Shown in pieces: positions 1 to 9,720 of a DNA stretch of 64,000 bases. The notes beneath the pieces are model-generated. The model did not search any database. It was not told where the DNA came from and saw only the letters and a list, made by a program, of their open reading frames with translations. How positions within the stretch are numbered: position 1 is the first letter of the stretch; every line of letters starts with the position of its first letter. This DNA is from Cephalotus follicularis (taxonomy: Eukaryota > Streptophyta > Magnoliopsida > Oxalidales > Cephalotaceae): the NCBI GenBank assembly GCA_001972305.1, contig BDDD01002043.1, positions 217,180-281,179 on the forward strand. The letters are read 5' to 3'. The position numbers and the translations under genes were made by a program.

Positions 1-329
1 GTAGATATACTACATGCAAGTCACATTACCAGGAGTAACAATACAATCAGAGAAGAATGCATGCATTCCATATCATATAACCATAGCAAACCATATATGT
101 CATTCATTGCTTCCTCGACTACTCTTCCAATCATACAAATTCCCACCTTTATCAGAGGAGTTGTCCAGTCATGTGCTCTGATTCCTATACAAAGTCTTAC
201 TATAGAGGTTCACCTTTAAGTTCAACTACCTACAGAATTCACCTTTAGGTTCACTTACCGAGCGGAATTCAGCCCTTTGATTCACCTGCTCTAACGGAAC
301 ACACAAGCTACGATAACAAGAGCACACAA
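1..329. other. Unassigned stretch left of the first LTR
   Basis: No coding signal. The primer-site-like sequence at 330-341 directly abuts the LTR that starts at 344, so this stretch could be the 5' leader of another minus-strand element running off the left edge of the window. It does not resemble the leader of E1 (6868-6910). The only internal structure I see is a short repeat of an acctttaRgttca phrase near 211 and 241. Confidence 0.3.
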
Positions 330-341
330 GCTCTGATACCA
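330..341 (-). promoter_or_regulatory. Primer-binding site (tRNA-Met type)
   Basis: On the minus strand this reads TGGTATCAGAGC, the usual plant primer-binding site complementary to the initiator tRNA-Met 3' end. It lies two bases from the LTR terminus at 344, on the side where the 5' LTR of a minus-strand element has its interior. That makes the LTR at 344-1571 a possible 5' LTR for an element further left, as well as the 3' LTR of E1. Confidence 0.7.
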
Positions 342-480
342 ATTGTAGGAAGTCTAGATGGGGGGTGAATAGAGTTATAAAAATTAACTAGCAAAAATAC
401 CACAATAAATTTAAATTCAATCACACAAATGCGGAAATGTAAAGAGTGTAGGGTTGAGAGAGATTGCAAACGGATGTATA

Positions 481-507
481 GTGGTTCGGCAAACTGCCTA
501 CGTCCAC
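481..507 (-). promoter_or_regulatory. Conserved LTR hairpin motif GTGG-ACGTA-GGCA...TGCC-GAA-CCAC
   Basis: The minus strand reads GTGGACGTAGGCA, a short loop, then TTTGCCGAACCAC. The outer GTGG/CCAC and inner GGCA/TGCC arms can pair around an internal ACGTA/GAA bulge. The same arrangement recurs at 7026-7052, 10354-10384, 40208-40237 and 58219-58248 in LTRs whose other sequence differs. It lies downstream of the TATA box, so it would be transcribed. Confidence 0.6.
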
Positions 508-887
508 TCCCCAAGGCCTCCCCTTGAGTATTTCACTAGGTATGCCCCAATCCGGGCATGAAACTCCAACCGAGCTTCAACAACTTTCGCTCCAACCAAG
601 TGAATACAAATTGCTCCAACCGAGCAAAACAAGAGACAACCTCTCTTGTATGTGTGAAAGTAAATGTTTGATGGATTACAAATTCACTCGAATTTGTTTA
701 CAATATTGCTCAATTCGCACAAAGCTTCTAGTGTATAGAAAATGTAAAGTTTAGAGCTTTGTAATGTGTGATGTAGCTTTGATGTGATCTCTTTTTATGT
801 TTGAATGTTTTGAGATTATGCTTGAGATAACTAGAATGAATGTTCACTATGATTGCAAGAGATATCCCCAAGAATGCTCCTCTTTGG

Positions 888-897
888 CATTTATACT
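888..897 (-). promoter_or_regulatory. E1 LTR TATA box (3' LTR copy)
   Basis: The minus strand reads GTATAAATGC. It follows the motif array on the sense strand and precedes the R/U5 part with the hairpin motif. The equivalent site in the 5' LTR is at about 7432-7442. I assign it from sequence and position only. Confidence 0.5.
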
Positions 898-942
898 TGT
901 GCTCCAACGGATCTATTTTTAAAGTTCAGTTACAAATCCAGT

Positions 943-1410
943 CGGCTGGATTTATACGGCAGTCGGCTGGATTTGATGGCGCGTATATTTGAAAATAGCC
1001 GTTGGTGATGGACAGTCGGCTGCATCCTCTGGGCAGTCGGCTGGTGGACATGGCAGTCGACTGGTTGCTCTGTTCCAGTCGGCTGTGCAGCTAGAAATGG
1101 AGTTACAGAAGCTACTGCCTGAATTTGCACAAATGTGGACAGTCGGTTGGATTCACTGGCAGTCGACTCGACCCCCTGGTAGTTGACTGGTGCCCTGCTT
1201 CAGTCGGCTGGATGAGGTGTTAAAATGATACAGAAGCTACTGCCTGAAATGTGCACCCATGGCAGTCGACTGGACCCCTGTGGCAGTTGGCTGGATCATG
1301 TGTTCCTGCAATTTCTGGACTTGGTTGAAGAACCAGTCGGCTACACAACCTATGGCAGTCGACTACTCAACCTTGGAAAGTCGACTGGATTGCTTGCAAG
1401 TCGGCTGGAT
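943..1410. repeat. CAGTCGRCTG palindromic motif array in E1 3' LTR
   Basis: About 15 copies of CAGTCGACTG or CAGTCGGCTG and close variants, spaced roughly 15-60 bp apart with non-repeated spacers. CAGTCGACTG is a perfect 10-bp palindrome. The array sits in U3, immediately upstream (in minus-strand sense) of the TATA box. The spacers are irregular and not conserved, so this is neither a satellite nor a CRISPR array. Confidence 0.85.
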
Positions 1411-1571
1411 TGCCCTGTACCTGCAGAAATGATCTTGGCACAACTTTGGACATAAAATCAAGTGAGTATATGAAGCTGTAACTCATAGAATTATGCATAC
1501 AAGTAATCTATGTTTGTTAATCATCAAAATAACATATGTTAATGCAATTAACGGGGTGGCAAAGGCCAACA

Positions 1572-1933
1572 ATCTCCCCCTTTTTGATGATTGACAAAAC
1601 ATGCGTATTTTGCATAAATCTTGACAAACTTAACCATTTTTAGTTCCAAAGTCCAATATTATCAAATGTATCACACCCATTGCATAAGGCATATCAAAAT
1701 ACACTTACATAACACAAGATTTTCAATGAATATCCATTTTGAACAAAATATGCAATTTTGAACAAAATATGCAACTTTAAAATATAGTCCCAAACATATT
1801 CCCCCAAATGCAACTTCATTTGTGCTTTCCCTTAAATGCAATGCAAAATATATCTCTCCCCCTTTTTGTCAAACAACAAAAAGAGAGACGGAATCTCCCC
1901 CTCAATCAAAGCACGGATTGAAGAGCTCCCCCT
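1572..1933 (-). other. E1 multiple polypurine tracts
   Basis: The tract touching the LTR (1572-1585) reads AAAAAGGGGGAGAT on the minus strand. Further GGGGGAG-type tracts lie at about 1855-1867, 1891-1902 and 1921-1930. Repeated polypurine tracts between the last ORF and the 3' LTR are described for Sireviruses and support that placement. Confidence 0.8.
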
Positions 1934-2144
1934 CAACATATGCATTCATATTCAAATGAAATTAAATAACATAAACCACATTCATTCAATCATAAGACAA
2001 TAAATATTGAAGCAAATTATCATTAAATACTTAAAACTTCAAGTACATAAACCACCACATTGTATTTTACATAAACATAGAAAGACATTACAAATGCAAA
2101 GTTCAGCAATACAAAGAAAAACATGAGAATACAACTAATGTAGC
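1934..2144. other. Non-coding stretch before the E1 polypurine tracts
   Basis: AT-rich sequence on the 3' side of the accessory ORF. I see no ORF or repeat in it. It is probably the element's 3' untranslated region. Confidence 0.5.
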
Positions 2145-3294
2145 TCAAGAGGAATCGGGAGGAGGGTGCTGAGGGAATGCATTTTGAAACATCTGAAGCA
2201 GATTGGCTTGGCCTTGAATGATATTGGCTTGACCCTGAATGATATTGGCTTGACCCTCACTAAAATGGTCCATTCTTCCTTTGAGGTACTCAATATCGGC
2301 TTGAGCAAGATCCACCCTAGCCTGAAGTGACTCCAGAGTAGGCCTGTTGCTGCTGCTGCTCGTGCCAACACTTGGACGCATCTCAAACTGCTGAGCATCG
2401 TCCTCATCGTCATCCTCGTCATCTCAAGCTCTAACATTAGCTTGCTCTCTCATTTTCTCTCTACCCCCACCTTGTAACTTGACCCATAATCCATCCTCAA
2501 ACCGAATATTACAAAGTCTAAGCCCAACCTTATTAACCAACTGCTTATGAGATGGTTTGACACACTGCTCATCATCAGGAATGTCAATGTTTAGTGATGC
2601 AAAAACTACCATAAAGATCCTACTAAGAAGCATAGGATAAGGAGTGTGATTTGGTCTAGACAACAAGTGGTTGATTATAAGGTAAGGAAGGTTTATTAGA
2701 GTTCCATTCTTGACACAAGCTACGAATTTAAGGTCTCGCTCTGAAGGGGCCTTCTGTTGGTAGGAAAGTGTTTGTGACAAGTAAAAGAATGATCCTAGTG
2801 GCAATAGGGAGGTGACTACTAGTCACGGTCATGATCGGATTAAAATATGGACGCTCTAAACAAATCCCTAAAGCTTCTCGTTTTTCTACATCAGTAAAAT
2901 GAGTGATACCGGCATTAGGAATTCCTAGGGTTTCAGCTATCAAATCAGGGGTTATTGATATAGGATGGCTTAGAACAAAGGAATTAGCAATGCAAATAGT
3001 GGAAGACTCTAAATTAGCATAAAATAGCTTGACTAATCTAGGGTAAATGACATGTGATGAGCAAAGATAGTCAAACCACCCCATTGTTTCTAACCAAGTC
3101 ATGACAATGGCTATATTACTAATAAGAACATCTCTAGTTAACCATTTCTCATAATGTAACTTGACAAAGCTAAAAACTGAGTTATACCTAATCTCTTTCT
3201 CTTTGGAGAGAAAGAGGGTGTTGTCGTAGTCCAATTCCGCTTGTGAAACCCTTGGTTGCCTAGAAGCCATGCTCCTTTGTCTCTTTGGTGCCAT
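2145..3294 (-). pseudogene. E1 accessory ORF downstream of pol (broken)
   Basis: The start at 3294 gives MAPKRQRSMASRQ, a basic N-terminus. The central part has the FYANL phrase and a following helix-rich region, like the E2 and E3 accessory proteins and the 'putative plant transposon protein' domain as I remember it. A frameshift near 2800 moves the reading frame, and an in-frame TGA at 2424-2426 separates the last part, which begins with an acidic DDEDDDEDD run and ends in three 7-residue QANIIQG-type repeats (21-bp DNA repeats near 2208-2262). The product is not known to be needed for transposition; function is unknown. The CAGTCGACTG array lies just upstream (3409-3481). A degraded env-like or DNA-binding role are both possible. 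Confidence 0.75.
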
Positions 3295-3408
3295 TTGAAG
3301 ATTTGCAGGTTCGAATTTGAGAGAATGGGGTTTTGGGTGTTTTTAAATTTGAGAGAAAGTGAGAGAGGCAGGAGGAATTCGGGTATTAAAACCCTGATTC
3401 TCGCAATT

Positions 3409-3481
3409 CCAGTCGACTGGGCCATTAATGCCAGTCGACTGGATGGCAGGCAGTTGACTGGACAAATTGTCCAGTCGGCTG
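3409..3481. repeat. CAGTCGACTG motif cluster upstream of the E1 accessory ORF
   Basis: Four copies (two CAGTCGACTG, one CAGTTGACTG, one CAGTCGGCTG) within 73 bp, between the end of pol and the accessory ORF. The motif is the same as in the E1 LTR. On the ORF side, the minus strand then has a TATA-like TTTTAATACC (about 3382-3391) and a CT-rich leader before the ATG at 3294. Confidence 0.8.
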
Positions 3482-3696
3482 TTTTCTGCAGAATATGGAA
3501 ATGCAGAAAATGCCTATCCAATTTGATTTGCAAACCTTTGGTTAACTATTATTGACTAATAGCAACCTAGGTACATGAGCTAATTTATGTCATTGAGTTA
3601 AAAACTCAATGTTTAATGCATGATAATCTTTGAAAAACATTTTTCAACCAAATCAATCAAAAATTCATAAAGCATCACAATTGCACATATAATGAG
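3482..3696. other. Non-coding spacer between E1 pol and accessory region
   Basis: AT-rich stretch with no ORF and no repeat that I can recognise. It lies between the RNase H stop at 3697 and the motif cluster. Confidence 0.4.
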
Positions 3697-4780
3697 TTAG
3701 GAGGGATTTTGCATACCTAGCTCTCTCCGCAAAGTGCAGAATCTTTCATTTTCCAGCGGCTTTGTGAATATATCTGCAACTTGGTTCAAAGTGTCAATAT
3801 ATTCAAGGAAAATATCACCCTTTTCAACATGATCTCTAAGAAAATGATGTCTAATTTCAATATGCTTAGACTTAGAATGTTGAACGGGATTTCTACTCAA
3901 GTTGATAGCACTAGTATTATCACATTTTATGCCTACATTGCTAATGCTAATGCCGAAGTCACAAAGTTGTTGCTTTAGCCACAAGACTTGTGCACAACAA
4001 CTTCCCGCCGCTACATATTCGGCTTCGGTGGTAGATAGAGCTACACTATTTTGTTTCTTGGAGAACCAAGACACTAAAGAATTTCCTAGGAATTGGCAAG
4101 TGCCACTAGTGCTCTTTCTATCAAGCTTGTAACCACCATAGTCGGCATCGGAATAAGCATGCAAATTAAACAATGAATCATGCGAATAAAACAATCCTAA
4201 TAAGGGGGTGTATGCAAGATATCTAAAGATTCACTTAACCGCAGTTAAGTGAGATTCTTTAGGTGATGATTGATACCTAGCACATAGACATACACCAAAC
4301 ATTATGTCCAGTCTACTAGCGGTAAGGTAAAGGAGTGATCCTATCATGCTTCTATAAAGTTTTTGATCTACCTCTTTACCATTCTCATCCTTGTCAAGTT
4401 TGGTTGTAATGCTCATTGGAGTCTTGCAAGGCTTTGAGTGTTCCATTCCCAATCTTTTGAGTAGGTCCTTGGTGTATTTGGATTGGTTGATGAAAGTGCC
4501 TTCATTTCCTTGTTGGATTTGAAATCCAAGGAAATACTTGAGTTCTCCCATCATACTCATCTCGAATTCACCTTGCATAGTGTTAGCAAACTCAACACAA
4601 AGAGAATCGTTAGTAGAACCAAATATAATGTCATCTACATAAATTTGTACAATAAGGATATCATCAAGTTTAGTTTTAACAAAAAGTGTTTTATCAACTA
4701 AACCTCTTTTGAAATCATTTTCCAAGAGAAATTTTGAAAGCCTTTCATACCAAGCTCTTCGTGCTTGCTTTAAACCATAA
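3697..4780 (-). pseudogene. pol: E1 reverse transcriptase C-terminal half and RNase H (broken)
   Basis: The sequence enters RT at the LYGLKQA..RAWYERL segment and keeps the catalytic YVDD (in [11 protein letters not shown]) and the thumb. RNase H follows, with YSDADYGGY, the ALSTTEAEY segment and the terminal VADIFTKPL block. A TGA stop at about 4228-4230 interrupts LTAVK/IFRYLAY between RT and RNase H. These enzymes copy element RNA to DNA inside the particle and degrade the RNA template. The palm and finger regions that normally precede LYGLKQ are gone because of the deletion at about 4781-4790. Confidence 0.9.
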
Positions 4781-4789
4781 AGTTGCCTT

Positions 4790-5138
4790 GTGTATGACCA
4801 ACAAACTTTACAACATTGGTGCTAGAATCAATGATGTGACAAAGTGAGGACTCAAAATTAACTTTATATCCTTTATCACATAATTGACTAACACTAAGCA
4901 AATTATGCTTAAGGCCTACAACATATGAGACATTTTCAATTAAGGTAGTGAATTTGTTACCTATTGAACCAATGCCAACAATTTTGGCCTTGTTGTTATC
5001 CCCAAAGGTGACCTTTCCTCCATCAACTTCCTTAAGATCAATGAAGAGGCTTTTGTTACCGGTCATGTGCTTCGAGCACCCGCTATCCACGTACCACGGT
5101 TGTTCCTCTTTGTGGTTTGCCCGCAAGCATTGTTCCAC
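4790..5138 (-). pseudogene. pol: E1 aspartic protease domain fragment
   Basis: [13 protein letters not shown] carries the copia protease active-site DSG. The following segment to about LLSVSQLCDKGYKV is the usual link to integrase. The frame differs from gag and overlaps its end (5083-5138), so either a frameshift mutation or a programmed shift separates gag and pol here. The reading frame runs straight into RT sequence at about 4785; integrase, with its HHCC and DDE motifs, is completely absent. Confidence 0.85.
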
Positions 5139-6867
5139 CTACAAAAGTATTAAATGAATTTGATCTTGGTACCCATTGTTTATTGGGTCCTTTAATGTTA
5201 CATTTTGGACTAATTGTTCCCCTGGGAACCCAAACTTGTCTAAATGTAATTGGATTATGATTAGGTGAAGGTCTAGTGTGTGAGTGATGATTAGCAATCC
5301 TTTTAAAACATTTATTAAATGTATGTCCTACTTTATGGCAATATGTGCAATGAGGTCTAGTTCTAGTCTTCTTTAACTTAGCCTTAACCTCTAGAGGAGC
5401 ATAGCCTATACTGGTTTTATCTAGGTAAGATCTTTGACTACCTAGCATCTCCTCTAATTTCTTGCTACCTAATGTGAATTTACTAAATGATTTTTCTAAA
5501 TTCACATTCTTTACTTTTAGGGATTCTACTTCCCTTTCTAAAGCTATGTCATTACATGAAGTAGGTTTGGCTATGTGATCATTCCTTTTAGCTAGTTCAT
5601 GTTCTAAAATGCCTATATCATTTTTCAAATGTTCATTTTCAATGACTAGTAACTCTTTTTCTTTTTCTACACTAGTCATGTTTTTCTTAAGTAAAGAACA
5701 TTGTGAACATTTCTTTTTAAACTCTACAAGCAATTCATCAAAAGCAAATTGCAATTCACCAAATGTGTAAGAATCACCTACCTCATTTTCGCTATCCTCA
5801 TTGTCACTCAATGCCATGAAGCAAAGGTTTGCCACTTGCCCGGTGACTTCATCATCGGAGGATTCGTCATCACTAAGGTGCCATGCTTTGAGGGCTTTCT
5901 TCTTGAATAGCTTCTTCTTCTTTAATTGAGGACAATCCACTTTGATGTGTCCCGGTTTGTTGCATTCAAAGCATGTAGGAGGATCCATTTTGCTTGCCTC
6001 TCCCTTGTTGAAGTTCTTCTTTTGGAACCTTCTTGCTTTGTTCATCTTTGCGAACTTTGTGAAACGTTTTGCAAAGAGAACGTAGTCCTCCTCTTCTAGC
6101 TCCTCCTCACTTGACACTTCTTCCTTGTGAGTGCTCTTGAGGGCTATGTCCTTCATTCTTTCCTCTTGCGGCTTTGTCTCCACAAGATTGGCGGATTTTT
6201 TGTTCAATTTTACTTCATGAGTCATAAGGGAGCCAAGCAATTCTTCTATCTCCATGGTCTTTTGATCCTTTGATTCTTCAATTGCCGTGACCTTGGGTTC
6301 CCACTCATCATTGAGACACCCTAGCAATTTTCTCACGAGTTCATCCTGTCCAAAAACCTTTCCAAGACTAAGTAAACCATTAGTAATGTCAAGCAACCGA
6401 TTATACAAATTCTTGATGGATTCATTTGGTTGCATTTTAAATAATTCATAATCTCTATTTAACAAAGCAAGTTTAGCATTCTTGACTTGCTCGGTACCCT
6501 CATGGGTAAGGATGAGCAATTTTCACACTTCATGTGCAGAAGTACATCTCCTAACGAGATTGTATTCAGTTTTATCAAGAGATACAAGTAATATATTTAA
6601 GGCCTTATTGTCTATAGTCAATTTTCTAAAATCATCCTCATCCCATTCATCTTCCGATTTGGAAACGAGTTCATTTTTGTCATTTAATTTCGTAGGGATG
6701 TGAGGGCCATTTTTCACACTAAGCCAATTTATAAAGTCTCTAGACTTAAGGTATATTTCCATACGACTTTTCCAATATGGAAAATCGTCACCACTAAAGA
6801 ATGGTACCTTAAATTCGGAGACATCGTCATTGTGTCTAGATTGGTTGTTCATGCTAGTTGAGGCCAT
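5083..6867 (-). pseudogene. gag: E1 gag (one stop)
   Basis: The start at 6867 (MASTSMNNQSRH) gives the copia Gag N-terminal domain with FPYWKSRMEIYL. A TGA at 6520-6522 replaces the Trp codon expected after AHEV, and reading resumes in the same frame with the UBN2-like region. A CX2CX4HX4C zinc knuckle (CFECNKPGHIKVDC), a coiled-coil-rich segment and a second knuckle (CTYCHKVGHTFNKC) follow. Gag forms the particle and binds element RNA through the knuckles. The two-knuckle layout with an intervening coiled coil is also seen in E3 gag. Confidence 0.9.
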
Positions 6868-6910
6868 GATCTATAACTCAAGATGTTAATCTTAAAAATA
6901 TGAGCAACCC

Positions 6911-8158
6911 TGAATAGATTTATAAAAATTAACTAGCAAAAATACCACAATCAATTTAAATTCAATCACACAAATGCGGAAATGTAAAGAGTGTAGGGTT
7001 GAGAGAGATTGCAAATGGATGTATAGTGGTTTGGCAAACCACCTACGTCCACTCCCCAAGGGCCCCCTTTGAGTATTTCACTAGGTATGCCCCAATCGGG
7101 GCTTGAAACTCCAACCGAGCTTCAACAACTTTCGCTCCAACCAAGTGAATACAAATTGCTCCAACCGAGCAAAACAAGAGGCAACCTCTCTTGTATGTGT
7201 GAAAGTAAATGTTTGAAGGATTACAAATTCACTCGAATTTGTTTACAATATCGCTCAATTCGCACAAAGCTTCTAGTGTATAGAAAATGTAAAGTTTAGA
7301 GCTTTGTAATGTGTGATGTAGCTTTGATGTGATCTCTTTTTATGTTTGAATTCTTTGAGATTGTGCTTGAGATAACTAGAATGAATGTTCACTATGATTG
7401 CAAGAGATATCCACAAGAATGCTACTCTTTGGCATTTATACTTGTGCTTCAACAGATCTATTTTTAAAGTTCAGTTACAAATCCAGTCGGCTGGATTTAT
7501 ACGGCAGTCAGCTGGATTTGATGGCGCGTATATTTGAATATAGCCGTTGGTGATGGACAGTCGACTGCATCCTCTGGGCAGTCGGCTGGTGGACATGGCA
7601 GTCGACTGGTTGCTCTGTTCCAGTCGGCTGTGGAGCTAGAAATGGAGTTACAGAAGCTACTGCCTGAATTTGCACAAATGTGGACAGTCGGCTGGATTCA
7701 CTGGCAGTCGACTGGACCCCCTGGTAGTCGACTGGTGCCCTGCTTCAGTCGGCTGGATGAGGTGTTAAAATGATACAGAAGCTACTGCCTGAAATGTGCA
7801 CCCATGGCAGTCGACTGGACCCCTGTGGCAGTCGGCTGTCTTGGCCTGGCAGTCGACTGTACCCCTGTGGCAGTCGGCTGGATCATGTGTTCCTGCAATT
7901 TCTGGACTTGGTTGAAGAACCAGTCGGCTACACAGCCTACGGCAGTCGACTACTCAACCTTGGACAGTCGACTGGATTGCTTGCCAGTCGGCTGGATTGC
8001 CCTGTACCTGCAGAAATGATCTTGGCACAACTTTGGACATAAAATCAAGTGAGTATATGAAGTTGTAACTCATAGAATTATGCATACAAGTAATCTATGT
8101 TTGTTAATCATCAAAATAACATATGTTAATGCAATTAACGGGGTGGCAAAGGTCAATA
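6911..8158 (-). repeat. E1 5' LTR, lacking its primer-site end
   Basis: It matches 366-1571. The last ~22 bases of the LTR (sense 3' end) and the adjoining primer-binding site are missing: sequence from the leader (ending CCCTGA on plus) joins directly to the LTR at TGAATAG. The outer end reads ...GGTCAATA at 8158 where the other LTR has GGCCAACA. The TATA-like sequence is at about 7432-7442, the hairpin motif at 7026-7052, and the motif array at 7483-7996. Confidence 0.9.
7483..7996. repeat. CAGTCGRCTG palindromic motif array in E1 5' LTR
   Basis: About 18 copies of CAGTCGACTG, CAGTCGGCTG or one-base variants. Relative to the 3' LTR it has an extra 42-bp segment with two or three additional motifs, bounded by a direct repeat of acccctgtggcagt, which is the expected outcome of slippage or unequal exchange between repeats. 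Confidence 0.85.
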
Positions 8159-8809
8159 GATGAGGTTCCTCAGATCTTATTTGACGAATACAGCTATTAT
8201 GGCCATGTAAGATGCGTGTTCTTGCTAGGGAGTTAGTGCGATGTGCGTCCTGGAAGAGGAGTCAGTTTGATGTACATCCCCTGCCGAGCAGTGCATGGTA
8301 AGCTTTCCTTGCAGAGTAGTCCACGTCGGGCGTCCCTTGGTGAGCAGTGCATGTCAAGCATCTTCTTGAGCATTTAGCAGTTGAAGTACCTCCTCGGTAG
8401 TGGCTGAGCGATGATTCGCGGCCACCTTGGAGGAAACTAACGCTACATGATTGCCGATGAGGTAGATCCTCGATCGATGTTCATATAGTGTAGTGCTGAG
8501 CTCGTGATTGCCGATGGGGGTGGGCTTGTGTAGCCCCTCGATCGATGTTCATGTAGTGAGGTGCGCCAAACATGTGATTGTTGAGGAAGGAGTGCTCGCG
8601 TAGCCCTTCTATCGATGTTCATGCGGTGCTCTGGAAGTGGGTATCTATATGCATATATGAGGGATGTGTACAGTCCTGTCGCCCATGACCACGTTCATGG
8701 ATCTACAACGGAGTTGTTATTTGTGCTTTCCGAGGTGGTTCCGACTATGGAAATGTGTGAGTATGATGTCGGGTGTTAAGTAAAGCTCGCTGGATGTCTT
8801 GTGGAGTAA

Positions 8810-9265
8810 AGCTCCCCGGGCATTGCTTGTGTGGTGGTCTCCCCGGGCATTGCTTGTGTGGTGGCCTTCTCAGGCATTGCTGGTGTGGTGGTCACCCCGG
8901 CATTGGTCTTCTCGGGCATTGCTTGTGTGGTGGTCTTCTAGGGCATTGCATGTGGAATGGTCTCCGCAGGCATTGCTGGTGCGGTGGTCTCCCCAGGCAT
9001 TGCTAGTGTGATGGTCTTCTCGGGCATTGCTTTTGTGATGGTCTTCCCGGGCATTGCTGGTGTGGTGGTCTCCCTGGGCATTGCTGGTGTGGTGGTCTTC
9101 TCGGGCATTGGTGGTGGGGTGGTCTCCCCAGGCATTGCTGGTATGGTTCAGGCATTGATGGTGTGGTGGTCTACCCTAGCATTGCTAGTGTGATGGTCTT
9201 CTCAGGCATTGCTTGTGTGATGCTCTCCTCGGGCATTGCTGGTGTGGTGGTCTCCCCGGGCATTG
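8810..9265. repeat. 27-bp minisatellite in K LTR
   Basis: Tandem units of the form gggcattgcttgtgtggtggtcttctc, with a measured spacing of 27 bp between successive cattgc phrases (for example 8821, 8848, 8875). About 16 degenerate copies are present, with one or two shorter units. Because 27 is a multiple of three, several frames stay open on both strands. Confidence 0.85.
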
Positions 9266-9530
9266 CTTGTGTAGTGGTCTCCTCGGGCCTTGACTGAGCG
9301 AAGTGGCTTCTTTGGTGTTTTGTTGAAGATGCCTTCTCAGGCGTGAATCTCCTCGGGCTACCTGGTCTAGTGCTGGGAGTGGGTTGGCATATGTGGATGG
9401 TTTGATATCCGTGGATGGGCTGTTGTTCCGTGGATGGTCTGGTACTCTGTAATGGGCAGGTGTGCATGGCTTCTCTACAAGCAGGTAGTGGAATTGTTAT
9501 GGACTGGTACTTGCAGAGCTTGTTGTCTAG

Positions 9531-9720
9531 CACCGTGCAGAGGTTGTGGTCTGGCTTGTTGTCCGGCACCTTGCAGAGGATGTGGTTGTGGTCTGGCATG
9601 TTGTCCGGCACCTTTCAGAGGTTGTGGTCTGGCTTGTCCTTTGGTACCTTGCAGTGATGGTGGTCTGGCTTTTGGCCCGGTACCTTGCAGTACTTGTGGT
9701 CTGGCATTGTTGTCTGACAT
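9531..9720. repeat. 36-bp minisatellite in K LTR
   Basis: About five degenerate tandem units of ttgtggtctggcttgttgtc plus cggcaccttgcagagg, 36 bp long. It is distinct in sequence from the 27-bp array 270 bp away. Open frames across it are by-products of the unit length. Confidence 0.8.

Larger units (their letters stand above)
344..1571 (-). repeat. E1 3' LTR
   Basis: On the minus strand it begins TGTTGGCC after the polypurine tract and ends CTTCCTACA, giving TG...CA ends. It matches 6911-8158 closely. It contains a TATA box (888-897), an upstream array of CAGTCGRCTG motifs (943-1410), and the conserved GTGG/CCAC hairpin (481-507). It lacks a 42-bp motif-array segment that is present in the other LTR near 7830-7871. 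Confidence 0.9.
344..8158 (-). mobile_element. E1: Sirevirus-like Ty1/copia retrotransposon, internally deleted
   Basis: Two near-identical LTRs (344-1571 and 6911-8158) bracket, in minus-strand order, gag, protease, reverse transcriptase/RNase H and an accessory ORF. The gag with two zinc knuckles, the extra ORF after pol, and several polypurine tracts before the 3' LTR fit the Sirevirus lineage of Ty1/copia. Integrase and the N-terminal half of reverse transcriptase are missing, so it cannot move by itself. Stops and frameshifts are present in every ORF. No target duplication is visible: the left LTR is flanked by a primer site rather than host DNA. Confidence 0.9.

Noticed and set aside
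524-754. A 76-codon frame that occurs again at 7069-7299
   Set aside because: Both copies lie in the two LTRs of E1, so the duplication explains the conservation; no domain is visible.
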